NCBI GenBank assembly: GCA_037179385.1
Contig: CM074179.1
Span: 28,836,046 to 28,900,045 of the forward strand
Length of the DNA stretch: 64,000 bases
Origin: Holothuria scabra
Taxonomy: Eukaryota; Echinodermata; Holothuroidea; Aspidochirotida; Holothuriidae
Direction of reading: 5' to 3'
Part shown: in pieces, positions 1 through 11,815 of the stretch
Layout: each line of letters opens with the position of its first letter
Position numbering within the stretch: the stretch's first letter is position 1
Notes under the pieces: generated by a model
What the model saw: the letters and a program-made list of their open reading frames with translations, nothing else
Told to the model about the DNA's origin: nothing
The model's database searches: none
Position numbers and translations under genes: made by a program

Positions 1-599
1 GCATTTTCGGGCATTTATTGTGTTGATCAAGATTTAACAAAAGGCCGAGAAATCATTTTTTAAGCCATAGGCTTGCGGAATATGTCGCTTTATTACTAGT
101 ATATCACCTGTATCATTCTTTATGAAAATGTTGGGGACTACAATACCCTTTACTTTCGGGCAAATGCCTGACAGAATTCGGATGAATCATTTTGGGAGTA
201 TTGTGTTGACTATGTAGTAAAGGTCACGAATATCAACTTTACCGTCCGAATGTGAAGCGAAGTTTTGTAGTCGTGCTGATTTGTCAAGAAACTTTTATCA
301 TGCCGTGAATATCATCTTTTTTCTCTCGATTTTTTTTGGGCATATCGTTTTATGATTTCAGACACGCGAAGGAGTTGTTTGTGTATTTCATATCAAGTTT
401 AAAAACTCCAATAGCTGCCCTAAGTTTTCTCAGATTCCTGTTTGCCGAAATTTGGGAGCAGTCTGTTCTCGAACATCTGAGAATATATTAAAGGAATTGT
501 ATGGCAGAAAAATAATAATAAAAAAAAAATGATTTTATTTGCAGTTTGAAAAACTGGAGTCCTCAGAATGTAAGGTCAATTTGCCCTAGAATCAAGACT
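1..599. other. Unassigned non-coding DNA
   Basis: AT-rich sequence with short A and T runs. I see no convincing reading frame, RNA gene or transposon terminus here. Confidence 0.4.
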
Positions 600-1000
600 G
601 AAGTGAGTTGAGGTATCGTGTTTTGTCGTACATACGGTGAAAACAGAAAATTGTTTGACTTTTTAGAAAGTTTGAATATCTGGAGTTAGTATATTGACAA
701 CAGCTGGATTTTTCAAAGGAAAACTGGAAATTATGAGAGTTTCCTGGAAGAACATGGTTCTTAGTTAGCAAAATGAAGAAGTTCGTCTGGGGACTGAAGC
801 TTATCGGGCTTACGTCCTTTATCGGTTAGATGAAGGCTCCACGACGAAATTCGAGTCCCATGCAGACGGAAGAGGGGGTTGGGCATGGCCCTGGCTGGTA
901 CCACCCTTGCCTCCAGCTCCCTGGTTGGATCTACACTAGACCTGTTTGTACAGTACATAATCCGGAATCAGAAATGTAAACGAATAGTCAAAAAGATACC
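600..1000 (+). repeat. Dispersed repeat R2, copy 1
   Basis: This stretch resembles 46790-47060. Both carry the same order of blocks: a 'gaagcttatcgggctt'-like block, then 'tagatgaaggctcc', then 'cgacgaaatt', then a GC-rich block ending near 'taccacccttg' and 'tctacac'. The two copies are clearly diverged, so this looks like an old interspersed repeat. Short reading frames across it are not supported as genes. Confidence 0.5.
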
Positions 1001-1705
1001 ATTCTGGTGTAAGGTCTATTTCCACGATTTTTTTATACTCATCATGTCTGCAAGCTGGCCAGCTGCGTATGACACAGTCCTGTCCTGGATCTGAATGTGG
1101 ATCTGGAAGTATACTACAGGCAGATAGGCTAGTATACAACACTCCTGGTGGATTAAAATTAACGTATGATTGGCCGCAGAAGACGTAAATCGAGAATTAA
1201 TGTTGACATTACTTCATAATGCAGATATTAATTCCATTTAATGCTAACATTCAAATTGATTCAAGTAAAATTCATGGTACTAAGCTATAATAGCCTTTTG
1301 TGGGCACCCTTTCACCTCTTTCATGGACCACCAATTAAGACAAAGAAATGGGAGTTTCAATATGGCTTAGCCTACATAGTTTTACTTTGGTTCAACCTGT
1401 TTGTAGAATTATTTGTGAGTCACTTTACCTAGAATTACATTTCTCAGGCCACTCTACTTTGGCAGCTGAGTGTGTGTTCTGTGTGTCTTTGCGTGTGTAG
1501 GGAGGGGGCGGGTTGGCAATTCGGGGAAAAGTTTCTCACTGCAGGGGGCATTAGTACGTATCCGATATATCGCTTCGATTTTTCCGATCCGTAGTTTGAG
1601 CTTACGGACATCAAGTGATGGCTGTAATATAGCTCCGGCCTCTATAATCCACGTTACAACAGAGAGAAAAAATCGTATCGGTCGTGTCGTATATATATGA
1701 AAGAA
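1001..1705. other. Unassigned non-coding DNA
   Basis: I found no supported gene or repeat. A short alternating AT tract lies near 1690. Confidence 0.35.
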
Positions 1706-1725
1706 GATTTGACCTAGGTCAAATC
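1706..1725. repeat. 20-bp perfect palindrome
   Basis: The sequence GATTTGACCTAGGTCAAATC equals its own reverse complement. Its core TGACCTAGGTCA is formally two nuclear-receptor-type half sites (AGGTCA) in everted order with no spacer. A hAT-like terminus begins at its last base, so the palindrome may be transposon flank rather than a regulatory site. Confidence 0.6.
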
Positions 1726-1790
1726 AGTCGCGGATCCAGGGGTTCCAAGGGGTTTGGACCCGGCAAATTTTTGAAAAGCAAATTTTAAAA
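1725..1790 (+). mobile_element. hAT-like terminus fragment
   Basis: The sequence CAGTCGCGGATCCAGG followed by G-rich DNA resembles the CAGTGGCGgATCCAGG type of hAT terminal repeat seen repeatedly in this window. I did not find a matching right end with a TSD. Confidence 0.35.
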
Positions 1791-2790
1791 TTTCAAATGT
1801 GTGCCTTCACGAGGGCGGTTTTCCTAACAAGTCAGATATGTCTTTTCATCCAACCAAATGAACTTATTAGGGTGCACGCGGCTTCAGAAGTGTTAAATGT
1901 CCAATTTTTTTAGCGCTCCGCGCGCCTGATAGTTTTATGGATGCTGTTTTTATCAATAGCGTACCAAACATATATGCACATTAGTTATTGGCGCGATTAG
2001 GTTGGTTGCTTAATTTCATAAGCTAAAGGGATTGTTTATAGAGGAGCACAGCATTTAAATCTCCCCAAAGTTTTATTTTATTATTTTTTTGGCCTTCCTG
2101 GTTTTTAAAATCATCATCTAAATGAACATTTAAAGTTTTATCGGAAATCCAGGCAGCAGATTCTCCTTGTAAGATGTCTAGCTAGGTGAAGAATCCGACC
2201 TGAAAATGTGATCGCATTCTTCAATTTTATTTGTATCACATCATTTCTAAAGGAAAAATATCTCCATCCTCTATCTGCAAGAGGTCTGTGAGGTACATAT
2301 TGCCGCAACGAATAATTAAAGCGTCTTTATCAATTTCTAATATTTTTCCCCAATTTGCCAATTTTTCTGAGGTCAATTCAATCTTTGCCTCTATTGTTCA
2401 TCCATGAATCCATCTCTCAATAGCAATTAGTGTTCAACGGTAGTGAATTTAACAATATAGTTCTAATGCAAAGCTTCGTTGCACTTTGTGCGCAGTTGAC
2501 TGTTTACACTCCATGCATGGTATCAGTGGCGCATGGGGGAATGATAAATGGGTGTGCATCCCCATCAATTTCCGATTTGCCTCAAACTCCCAAAGGCCTT
2601 TAAGCTACATTCCTCTACGGTTAGGTTGAGGAATGTCTTCGACCAAGTTTATATTAATATATTACAGTTTAATCATGATCTTTTTCAAATGGTTTTCAAA
2701 CTACTGTATTAGGCTACCAAAATTTTCTCGTACGCGTACCCATCCTCCACAAACCCTCTTACGGTACCCCGTAAAAACAGTCTTCGGGGA
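1791..2790. other. Unassigned non-coding DNA
   Basis: I see no supported gene. Reading frames are short and broken. Confidence 0.35.
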
Positions 2791-2794
2791 CTTC

Positions 2795-2950
2795 TAAGAC
2801 GTCAAAAGCCAAGAGCGCCCGGGCGCTTTGCCCCCTGGACCCCACCGGGGCTTTGCCCTGGACCCCACCCGTTAAGTGCTTCGCGCTTCGCGTTCGCCAA
2901 GCACGCTTTGCACGGCTTTGACGTTATTCATCCCGGTCCGGCCATCCCCT
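2795..2950 (+). repeat. GC-rich repeat block related to 31215-31389
   Basis: A GC-rich island with repeated 'tttgccc', 'ctggacccca' and 'cgcttcgcg' strings stands out from AT-rich surroundings. A similar block forms the right part of the element ending at 31389, so this is probably a fragment of the same DNA transposon family. No terminal repeats or TSD were found for this copy. Confidence 0.4.
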
Positions 2951-3126
2951 AAAAGTTGAAAAGCAATTGAAGTCTCTGCTCGGGTTGAGCAGATAAGTAT
3001 CGTTTAGTCGCCAAATACTGAGGGAAAAAACTCTTTTTATTTCACGGCTACATTTTCCTCAAATCCTATTAATTTTCAGTGCAGAAAATTCTGTCTTTTC
3101 ATACGCTTGAACTAAATTGCATTTCA

Positions 3127-4326
3127 GGCAAGGACGGAGGAAGCGAGATGGGTTGGGGGTTGCTGGGGGTGCTTGGGGCAATAGCTCCAGTGAAAAATAA
3201 GGGGGAGGAAGTATGAAATGATGATCAAAAACCTTCGTCCTCATGCTCTTCCCGTGCTCCCCCATTCGCGCATCCTACAATCGTCACTCTGGAATTTTAT
3301 CTCATTGGCAAGGCGACGTATATATCCAATAACTTTACCACAAGTGGTTCCCCGCACATACACACAGGCGGCGTGACAGACCGACTTCCACAGCATATGT
3401 TTCGCTAGACTTTGCAAAGTCTTTCTCGGCGATATCATTCAAATCCTGTAAATGCTAAGATTTAGCAACAACTTGTCCTAGAAAATGTGCCCTTTCGTCC
3501 TGTATTCTCGTATCACCCTTTATCCACTTTTGCCGGAAATGGTGATTGCAGGTTTCATTCAAGAAGGAGTGAAATTCGATTTGGTAAATATTATCCGAAC
3601 AGACTCTGCAGTCTAATGTTTCGCATGCTCCGTGCAACTAGCTTATCCGACTCCAGATTCGAACTATCAGACGCTGCAAATCACGTCCTCCATGCAATGG
3701 CGTTAACACTTTAAAGAAAAAGTCGGGAAATTTGGGTGCTTGCAGATTTCAAAACCCATGCTGCTTAGCTACTACTTACAAGCCTCGGGCTGAGAAATAT
3801 CATTTCCGACTGTCTGAGGGGTTCGGCGTTGCGACTTTTCACAATTTTCTGCACGCTCCGCGCCAGCTGAAGGTGGCGCTCCGCTGAGATAGTCTTTCTG
3901 GCAACACGTCATATTTCTGGCAGGGATCAATTAACTACCTTACTCAAATGCTCTGATATACACCTATCAGCAGATGTCTTTCAACCCTGTCAGTTGAGTC
4001 GTTTGTGTAGAGGGTTTCTTTAATTATTGAAGTATCAAAATTTTATCAATGTTTCTCAGTTTGAAGAGGGCATAGATATACTGAAATTGTTGTCCGGAGA
4101 AGCACGACTGGCAAAATGCGAAGATTCCCACTTTTTTTAGTGCGCATTTCCATTTGATAAAAATGAGTTATGGCACACATTTTCTCGTTAAAAAAATCGT
4201 TCTTCCTGGTAGAAAGAGAGACAACAATTTAGCATAAAGATGTACCTTTTTTACTGGGGTAGGGTGAGATGCATAGTCCAAAAATAAGGCTCCGCTCCCC
4301 ATTTTCATATTGTTTCCTACTCCACT
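3127..4326 (+). mobile_element. Dispersed repeat family A, copy 1 (hAT-like, non-autonomous)
   Basis: About 1.2 kb collinear with 16745-18058. Shared blocks in the same order are: a G-rich left end with 'agctccagtgaaaaat', a block with 'gactgtctgaggggt' and 'gcgctccgctgagatag', 'caaccctgtcagttga', 'gatatactg.aattgttgtc', 'atcgttcttcct.gtagaaa', and a right end 'ggggtagggtgag.tgcatagtccaaaaa' followed by 'cctactccactg'. The right end reads as an inverted CAGTGGCGTAGG-type terminus. No matching TSD was found and there is no transposase frame. The middle contains the inverse of the GCGGAGCGCCACCATC unit tandemly repeated at 10.9-11.8 kb, so the families are related. Confidence 0.55.
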
Positions 4327-5990
4327 GATCCCAGGACCTTTGAAAATGAAAAAAAAAAAAAAAATCGAGATGGGAGGCGGAAACCTCATCCCCTCATACC
4401 CCTCCCCCAGGCCGGTGATCACACTTCGGACCCCCTATGAAAAAAAAAATCCTGGATTCTTCCCTGCAAATGGCGGATGACTTATGGCGTAGACGGATTA
4501 CGGATATATGGAAAGCCAGCTCAGTTAAAGCACGTATCCGACTTTGAGCAAGTCGTCTCGCATACAAAAAATCGATTATTTTCAATTCTCACTAGGAGTG
4601 TGGGCGCATTATCTCTCATGGTGCCTGTTAAACGATGCATGCACTTTTGAAATATCCAACAGTAACAGCAACAAGAAGTCGTCTTAGTTACCATTTTGTT
4701 ATCGCTTATTTTCGATTTAGTACCTTCCTTGAAATCAAACGGTTCTTAAGAATTTGACGCATTTTTATGTGAAGGTATGGTGTTAAGTGATGCGAAGATA
4801 CGGAGCAGAATCATTTGCCTATCAACATGACTTGTGTGATCAGAATAGCAATGCTGGTACTTTAATAATATTAAACACCCTATGGAAATGACGTGGCAGA
4901 AAAGAAAGTACTGTACAGCAACCACTAATGAAACGTAGACTAACGAATACAGACAGACGGTTTGAATATTTTGTTATGGGGAAGGGATGAAGTGAAATTT
5001 AATTTGCCTCTTACTTAAGTTTTTACGTAAAGCCATGCTCTCATAAGTTACCCTCAGGATAAAAATGTTTTTCCGCCACGTATGGCCTTTAATGTGGTCT
5101 AGGAGACTAGTTCCAGGCATCCCTGTGGTCTTAGCTGGTACCTCAAGGGTCACTATTACCCCAGATTTAGAGCTAGAGCTCTAAATGCAGATTAAAAACT
5201 AGAAGAAATCTATACCAATCCAAAGACTCAAATAAGAAGTTACGAGGCTTTTCAAAAATTGTTTAAGATATTGGTCAAAATAATTTATGTTCATTGGTTA
5301 ATAAAGGGGCAATGAGCGCTTTCATAAAAGCTGTCCAGTGTTATGTTTTTATTTTATCAGTAAACACTAGAAGCAAGTAGTAGTGCCATATAGTGACTAG
5401 TCGGGGGGGGGGGGGGGGTTATTAATGGAACAAAAAGTGACTTAAATAATGCTACATGTTACACCAATTTTATGATGTTGTATCTGGATGAGGGTATTCC
5501 CCAGACCGGCGATCAGGACCTGCAGTTGACCATCCCAAATAAAATAATCTGGCTACACATTAAGTAGACACAGATTTACGTTGTGGACTTTCTAATTTAA
5601 AGTGATCCCAAAAGTTCACTTTTATCATTTCGAAACGCTTCCTTCGTCATTGACTAGACGTTTCGTTTTGTAATAAATTGTACCTTATACATACCCTGCT
5701 AATTCTAGCATTCAATCCAGACATGATTCTGATGTCAAAAAATCTGATAAGCGCTAAACCATATACTAAACTGGCGACATTTTTATCTTTTAAATAAGTG
5801 AGTATGATAAGGGCCGCACTGTGAATTATTATTATTTTACTGGCTAGTTCCAAGGTTAGTCATTTCTTTTTGTACACTCAAGTAAATTGGAGCATCTTAG
5901 TTAAAAGTTGGAATCTTTTGCTTCCTTAATAGACAAGACGGCGTAATTACGTAACTACAAGTCGAACGTTACCTATTTATGTATGATGCA
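4327..5990. other. Unassigned non-coding DNA with a poly-G run
   Basis: No supported gene. A 17-bp G run lies at about 5403-5419 and a short imperfect palindrome around 'tagagctagagctcta' near 5165. Poly-G runs sit close to hAT-like termini elsewhere in the window, but no terminus is clear here. Confidence 0.35.
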
Positions 5991-5991
5991 T

Positions 5992-6095
5992 TAAAGGTTC
6001 AGCAGGCCTCATTTACACTTGCCTTAATCTCAATAGTTACGATGGAATTATAAAGGTGCAGCAGGAGAATCATTTATAATTGTCTTACTCTCAAT
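5992..6095 (+). repeat. Imperfect tandem duplication, ~60-bp period
   Basis: Two adjacent units share 'taaaggt.cagcagg', then 'catttaca.ttg', then 'ct.aatctcaat'. They begin about 60 bp apart, at 5993 and 6053. The second unit ends where the hAT-like terminus at 6096 begins. Confidence 0.5.
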
Positions 6096-6150
6096 CAGTG
6101 GCGTAGCCACGGGGGGTGTCGGGGGTTAGAATCCGTTCGGCCCGTTGTCT
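6096..6150 (+). mobile_element. hAT-like left terminus
   Basis: The string CAGTGGCGTAGCCACGG followed by a G run is the commonest terminal motif in this window. The corresponding right end was not located. The (GAA)n tract begins about 200 bp further in and may lie inside this element. Confidence 0.45.
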
Positions 6151-6345
6151 TACCTAAGGGCGAGGAATGAATGGATAGTGGCCTGAATTAATATTTGCTC
6201 GAAGCTTTTTATTATCTTTTCAAATAAATCCAGAGCATATTATCGTGTGAAACGGAAAGTGAGGGGTTGGTAAATTGTTAGACGTTGGGCACGCGGTTTT
6301 TCAGCGTGAGTAAACTATTTGCTGCCCTCGAGATGTCTGAAGGTA

Positions 6346-7174
6346 AAGAAGAAGAAGAAGAAGAAGAAGAAGAAGAAGAAGAAGAAGAAGAAGAAGAAGA
6401 AGAAGAAGAAGAAGAAGAAGAAGAAGAAGAAGAAGAAGAAGAAGAAGAAGAAGAAGAAGAAGAAGAAGAAGAAGAAGAAGAAGAAGAAGAAGAAGAAGAA
6501 GAAGAAGAAGAAGAAGAAGAAGAAGAAGAAGAAGAAGAAGAAGAAGAAGAAGAAGAAGAAGAAGAAGAAGAAGAAGAAGAAGAAGAAGAAGAAGAAGAAG
6601 AAGAAGAAGAAGAAGAAGAAGAAGAAGAAGAAGAAGAAGAAGAAGAAGAAGAAGAAGAAGAAGAAGAAGAAGAAGAAGAAGAAGAAGAAGAAGAAGAAGA
6701 AGAAGAAGAAGAAGAAGAAGAAGAAGAAGAAGAAGAAGAAGAAGAAGAAGAAGAAGAAGAAGAAGAAGAAGAAGAAGAAGAAGAAGAAGAAGAAGAAGAA
6801 GAAGAAGAAGAAGAAGAAGAAGAAGAAGAAGAAGAAGAAGAAGAAGAAGAAGAAGAAGAAGAAGAAGAAGAAGAAGAAGAAGAAGAAGAAGAAGAAGAAG
6901 AAGAAGAAGAAGAAGAAGAAGAAGAAGAAGAAGAAGAAGAAGAAGAAGAAGAAGAAGAAGAAGAAGAAGAAGAAGAAGAAGAAGAAGAAGAAGAAGAAGA
7001 AGAAGAAGAAGAAGAAGAAGAAGAAGAAGAAGAAGAAGAAGAAGAAGAAGAAGAAGAAGAAGAAGAAGAAGAAGAAGAAGAAGAAGAAGAAGAAGAAGAA
7101 GAAGAAGAAGAAGAAGAAGAAGAAGAAGAAGAAGAAGGAGAAGAAGAAGAAGAAGAAGGAGAAGAAGAAGAAGA
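6346..7174 (+). repeat. Giant (GAA)n microsatellite
   Basis: About 829 bp (~276 units) of AAG/GAA repeat. The only visible interruptions are two A-to-G changes near 7137 and 7159, both at the right end. The tract is pure purine on this strand and pure pyrimidine on the other, with mirror symmetry, so it could form triplex (H-DNA) or sticky DNA as long GAA tracts are known to do. The poly-Glu, poly-Lys, poly-Ser and poly-Leu frames across it are artefacts of the repeat. Confidence 0.97.
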
Positions 7175-7967
7175 CATAAAGAAATCAGTTGCAAACCGTC
7201 AATGCCGAACGTTTCATTTAATCCTGTCTGGTAGCCTAATAGGTACAGATCTAATGACGTGGGGGATTTACCGCCTCCCCTTTTTCAAATCAAATATAAA
7301 GAATATCCCAAATGTAACATAATGATAATGTTAATAATACGGGTTGAATGAAGTTCACACTTTTTGCAAATAAATCCGAACTGTCAACTGCTGATATTCT
7401 TCCTTCAAGCCTGGAAAATACCATGCAACGAAAATTGACGATGAGCCTTGGTATAAACATTTTTTCGGGCAGTATTTTGGGCACAGGATCACGTTTTACC
7501 CACTCATTACCACGAATACCACCCTCTTTCTAGAGTCCACTTTCCAAAATGTCCCCATCCGCGCCTTATGAGTTGGCCATTTTCCACTAATCAACAAAAT
7601 TATATTGAGATTATTCTTTAAAGAATAAAAATTATATTGCTCGAAAGTCCTCAGAATTAAAGGTTTGAAACATACAGCAGCATAGGTTGCTTATGTGTGG
7701 CCCGGTCATTTTTTTTTTATTTCTGATGTCTTTTCCGTTTAACCAAAAAGGTTATCACTTACCTAAAACACCCCACATCGATTGAAGCTATACATAAAGC
7801 CTAACACAACAACAACAACACTATATGGTATACATAATCAGAGCTAGCGTGAGAACTTTTAGGAAAGTAGGTTAGACGTACATCCAAACAGAGCAGTAAA
7901 TATTTACATAGTGATATAGGCATGAAAGAACTTGGTCCAAAGTTTTATGTGGGCATATGTCCCCTCC
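7175..7967. other. Unassigned non-coding DNA
   Basis: No gene supported. A short (ACA)n run lies near 7806. Confidence 0.35.
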
Positions 7968-8209
7968 ACCCGCGTGTTTGGTCTAACGGTAAGAGCATCC
8001 GCCTCTCAGGCGGAAGGCCAAGGTTCTACTCCCAGGTCGAGTCATACCCAAGACTCTAAAAATGGAACCTACTGACGTTGTGTATGCGTGATGCTCCGCA
8101 TAAGCAATGGATTAGGGAGAACAAGCCAGTGAGCCACAACTGGAAAAAAGGCCGTAGGTAGTTCGACAGCTTGAACCAACAGGTTGGAAACTTGGCCGTA
8201 AAACTCCAT
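7968..8209 (+). mobile_element. tRNA-derived SINE, copy 1
   Basis: The head resembles a tRNA. An A-box-like string TGGTCTAACGG lies at 7979, an anticodon arm of paired CCGCC/GGCGG lies around 8001-8015, and a B box GGTTCTACTCC lies at 8022-8032. The 7-base anticodon loop reads CTCTCAG, so the anticodon would be CTC (Glu-like). A tRNA-unrelated body follows. A second, shorter copy at 18614-18815 matches the body closely, which establishes an interspersed family. The B box and A box imply RNA polymerase III transcription of the source element. The 3' tail is (CTAA)n. Confidence 0.8.
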
Positions 8210-8554
<345 letters not shown>

Positions 8555-9435
8555 CCTCCGCACATTTTCATGATGGAGGATGTATTAACCATCTACATAT
8601 CACTGTTAGAAACTTTTAGAAACCAATGGGGGGCGTCGGCGATAATTTAACATGTGCATGAACTTTGGTAGTAGGCCTATTGTCATGGACATTGAAAGCC
8701 ATTTTCAATCCTAACAACTATTGACCTTATCCTCTGTGGACCTTTAACGATCGCGACACACTGACGTCCTCCACGGGGTAAAACAATGGAACACGTAGTC
8801 GTACGGATTAGAATTTACCCTGCACGTGTAGCAGATTATGAGCGTATTTGACTGGTTGACGAATCAGCTGTCTCCAATTTTACTGTAAGTGTTGGTTTGT
8901 TTTGGCCGCACCTATTGCTTTGTGACATATGTATGAGGTCAATACTGGGGGCGATGCGCACTGTTTAACACGAAATTTCCTAACTGGCTAACGATAGCCC
9001 TAATCTCTAACCCTAACAAAGAATACAATCGATACAATACCATGTTAACAGCCAATCAAGAAACACTTTGTTAAACAGTGCGCATCTGCCGGAATACTGG
9101 AGATATGTCTATGCAACACATCGTAAAAGTTGGAAACTTAAAGCCATTGGAGAATGGGAAAAGCTAAAAGGCCCAACAACTGGAAAAAGTTCGTAAGCAG
9201 GCGCCTTTATATTAAACCAGTAGTTAAATATGCGACAAAAGGTTCCAAGCAATCGGCCGGATATTTTGAATACACACGTGTAATAATTACACTGAAAGTA
9301 CGGGAGCACGCAAACAAATTGCTCGGGTGTGAAAGGATCACTGAGCAAAAATGGTACTCAATGATGCTAGGATGAACAAAAAACACGGAAATATCTACGG
9401 CAATTGAGAGGAAAAAGCATGGAAAAGACTCTGTA
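8555..9435. other. Unassigned non-coding DNA
   Basis: No supported gene. The reading frames at 9109-9509 on both strands overlap each other and show no recognisable domain. Confidence 0.35.
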
Positions 9436-9560
9436 TTCCTCCCGACCCTCTGGCAAAGGGCCGTTCGGCGAAACCAAACTTTAAACTGCTTCCCACTGAA
9501 GGACAACACTAGACCAACCTAGCTAACGGCTCTCAGACCATTTACATCGTTGGTCGAGTA
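9436..9560 (+). repeat. Dispersed repeat R3, copy 1
   Basis: Collinear with 18205-18545. Shared strings are 'ctcccgac.ctctgg', 'gccgttcg', 'actgcttcc' and 'ctcagaccatttacatc'. The other copy is split by a MITE, so this copy shows the uninterrupted order. Confidence 0.55.
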
Positions 9561-10239
9561 AACGCATAGCAAATTCTGTAGTGCGTGAGAAGTAATCGTG
9601 AAAGTAGTTCAACATGTTTGAGACAATAACTTGTGCAATTCCCAGTTTAATGCAGCCTAAAACGTCCACAGCAGAAAATTGCTCAGCTGAAACTCTATCC
9701 CCAGCCCCCTCTGGGGTTCATGCATGATATTGTTTGTTGGACATGGCATAACGCGTAAGGCAAGTTCTCAATACTTAATGCTCTATATTCTGAAACGAAA
9801 CTTAAAGTAAGTCCTTAATTTGCTTGATACTACCAGGAAAACTCTCTTTATATAGAAACAGAACTTGCTGTGGGTGAGGGGGGGGGGGGGATGGAAGATA
9901 ACACGAGATTGCAGCTAGACCGTTTTTTGTTCGACTTTTACCGAACTTAAAATCTAACAAAACACATAACAATATGGCAAACCCCCGCAGGGGCTGTCCA
10001 TATCCAGGACAGCACTCAAAACCCCCAAAAGTAAAACCAGGTATTTATAAGTTGCACATCCTCAGTGTCACGCAGCCTTCATATATTTGATCTTGCAGAT
10101 ATAGTGATTAAAAGATACGCAAAAGTGATTATCATGCTCTTGGTTGGTACTTTTTATTTTTATTATAGGTGGTTACTGATGTGAGAGAAGCAGTATAGTT
10201 TGTAAGGGTAGCCCTTATATTTACCACTACGATAATTCA
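9561..10239. other. Unassigned non-coding DNA with a poly-G run
   Basis: Nothing recognised except a G run near 9881-9891. Confidence 0.35.
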
Positions 10240-10425
10240 AGGCCGTGGCCAGACAAAGTTTAACAGGGAAGGGGGGAAGCGATTTTTTTTTCTGCATTGT
10301 GGGCAAAAATTATTTCGAATAGTAATTTCTTTCTTTTGCTCCCTCTTAGGCCCGTAGCCAGCTTTTTCCTGTGGGGGGGTCTTCATGCACTACAGGAATA
10401 TCTAAGCATAGCGCCACCATCAGTT
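10240..10425 (+). mobile_element. Two hAT-like terminus fragments
   Basis: The strings 'GGCCGTGGCCAGAC' near 10243 and 'GGCCCGTAGCCAGC' near 10351 are each followed by a G run. They look like decayed left ends of the CAGTGGCGTAGCCAG type. No paired right ends were found. Confidence 0.3.
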
Positions 10426-10500
10426 GGGTATTTTGCTCCCCAGAATTTCACTTGCCGTCCAGTGTCCTCCTCCCGCCGGATTTCATGTCCTGGTGTCGCG

Positions 10501-10537
10501 TAAATGGGACCCGGGCTTAAAGCCCGGGTCCCGTTTA
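10501..10537. repeat. 37-bp near-perfect palindrome
   Basis: Two 18-bp arms built around GGGACCCGGGCTT and its complement flank a single central A, with one mismatch. The DNA could extrude a strong GC-rich hairpin. I see no flanking element that explains it. Confidence 0.7.
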
Positions 10538-10899
10538 CTCGATTCAACTTGCGATCTCACTGGGGATCCGAGTGTCCTTGCATTTTGTAAATACAGATTG
10601 TGCACATTTTTCTCAAAAGAAAGGAAAAGTCTTGGTTTCTCATCAAAGTTTCTCCTCACGGGAATACTTCCCCGTCTGAAAAGTGCGTCTCTTAGGCTAT
10701 CTGAGACCTCAGGGAAGATTTTATTTTCTCTGAAAAGGAGCACAACACTGTAACAGACGAAGGATCCTTCGAAATTCCGGAGAAAACACCCCTACTAATA
10801 CAAATAAATAATAAAAAATAAACAGAAAGACGGTCATTTATATCTGCATATCCACAAGAGGATAAGCTACCGACTGACCCGCAGGTTTACCTCCATGAA

Positions 10900-11815
10900 C
10901 AGTGGCGGATTCAGGATTTGCCAAGGGGGGGGGGGGGCAGGTCAGTTGTGGCGGAAAGGATAACAATGGGGGGTGAACGCCAGCAGGACAATATAAGCGG
11001 AGCGTCACCATAGGTTGGCGCAGAGCGTACAAGAAAATTTACGTTACACACCCTTCAGATGGCCGGAAACAGCACTTCCCGAATGAGAATAATAGAAAAG
11101 ACTACATAAACTAAATAGAAATGCCACATTTTGAGACTAGCACTTGTCCAACAGACCAACAGACTTTCTAAGCCACCATCAGTTGGCCCGGAGCGTTGAA
11201 AATTTTGAAAAATCACGACCCCTCAGACAGCGGGAAACGCTATTCCTCGGGCTTGTAGGCGGAACCTGAGCAGTCATTATTTTGTAATTCTGGAGGAAGG
11301 ACCACCCAAGTGAGACACTATCATCAGAAGATTTGAAAAACTGGCAACCCCTCCAACAGTCAAACAGCTAGAAATGGCGTTGCCTGAAAGCAGAGGCGCA
11401 TATACGAAAGCATTTCGCTTTGTAGGGGAGAAGACTTTTTCCCCGAAGAAAGTAGTTCTGACCAAAAAATCTGTCTAAGCGGAGCGCCATTATTGGTTGG
11501 CGCGGAGCCTAGAGAAAATTTAGGACAATCATACCCCACAGACAGTCGAAAATGGCATTTCCAAGGCTTACAAGGATGATCTAAGCAGTTTTGAGTTTTG
11601 ATTTGTTTAAAAACGTTCACTTCAAACTAAATTCAGGACAAAGACTATCTAAGTGGATCACCACCATTACTTAGCGCGGAGCGCCCAGAAAATTTTGAAA
11701 AATAGGAATCCTCAGACAGCCGGAGATGGCCTTTTCCAGGCTTAGAAGGCGGATCAAAGCAGTTGCTATTTTGATCTGAAAAGTACCAGATAAAATGTAC
11801 CATTGGGTAAAATGG
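10900..11815 (+). mobile_element. hAT-like element carrying a ~170-bp tandem array
   Basis: A left end CAGTGGCGGATTCAGG and a G run are followed by five diverged units starting near 10998, 11168, 11307, 11476 and 11650. Spacings are about 140-175 bp. Each unit begins near AAGCGGAGCGCCACCATC, continues 'TTGGCGCGGAGCG', 'gaaaattttgaaaaat', 'cccctcagacag', 'gaaatggc.tttcc' and ends near 'gactatct'. The unit start can form a GCGCCA/TGGCGC hairpin with an 8-base loop. Single units recur at 3.8, 17.6, 32.0 and 32.4 kb. No transposase is present and the right end was not found. Confidence 0.6.

Noticed and set aside
6285..7322. Long frames encoding poly-Glu, poly-Lys, poly-Ser and poly-Leu
   Set aside because: All frames of a (GAA)n/(TTC)n tract are open by nature. 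Nothing outside the repeat looks coding.
7979..8045. A functional tRNA-Glu gene
   Set aside because: The tRNA-like head is followed by a SINE body and tail, a second interspersed copy exists, and the acceptor stem does not pair as in a true tRNA.
9109..9509. Overlapping frames of 73-100 codons on both strands
   Set aside because: They lie on opposite strands over the same DNA, without domains or codon signal.
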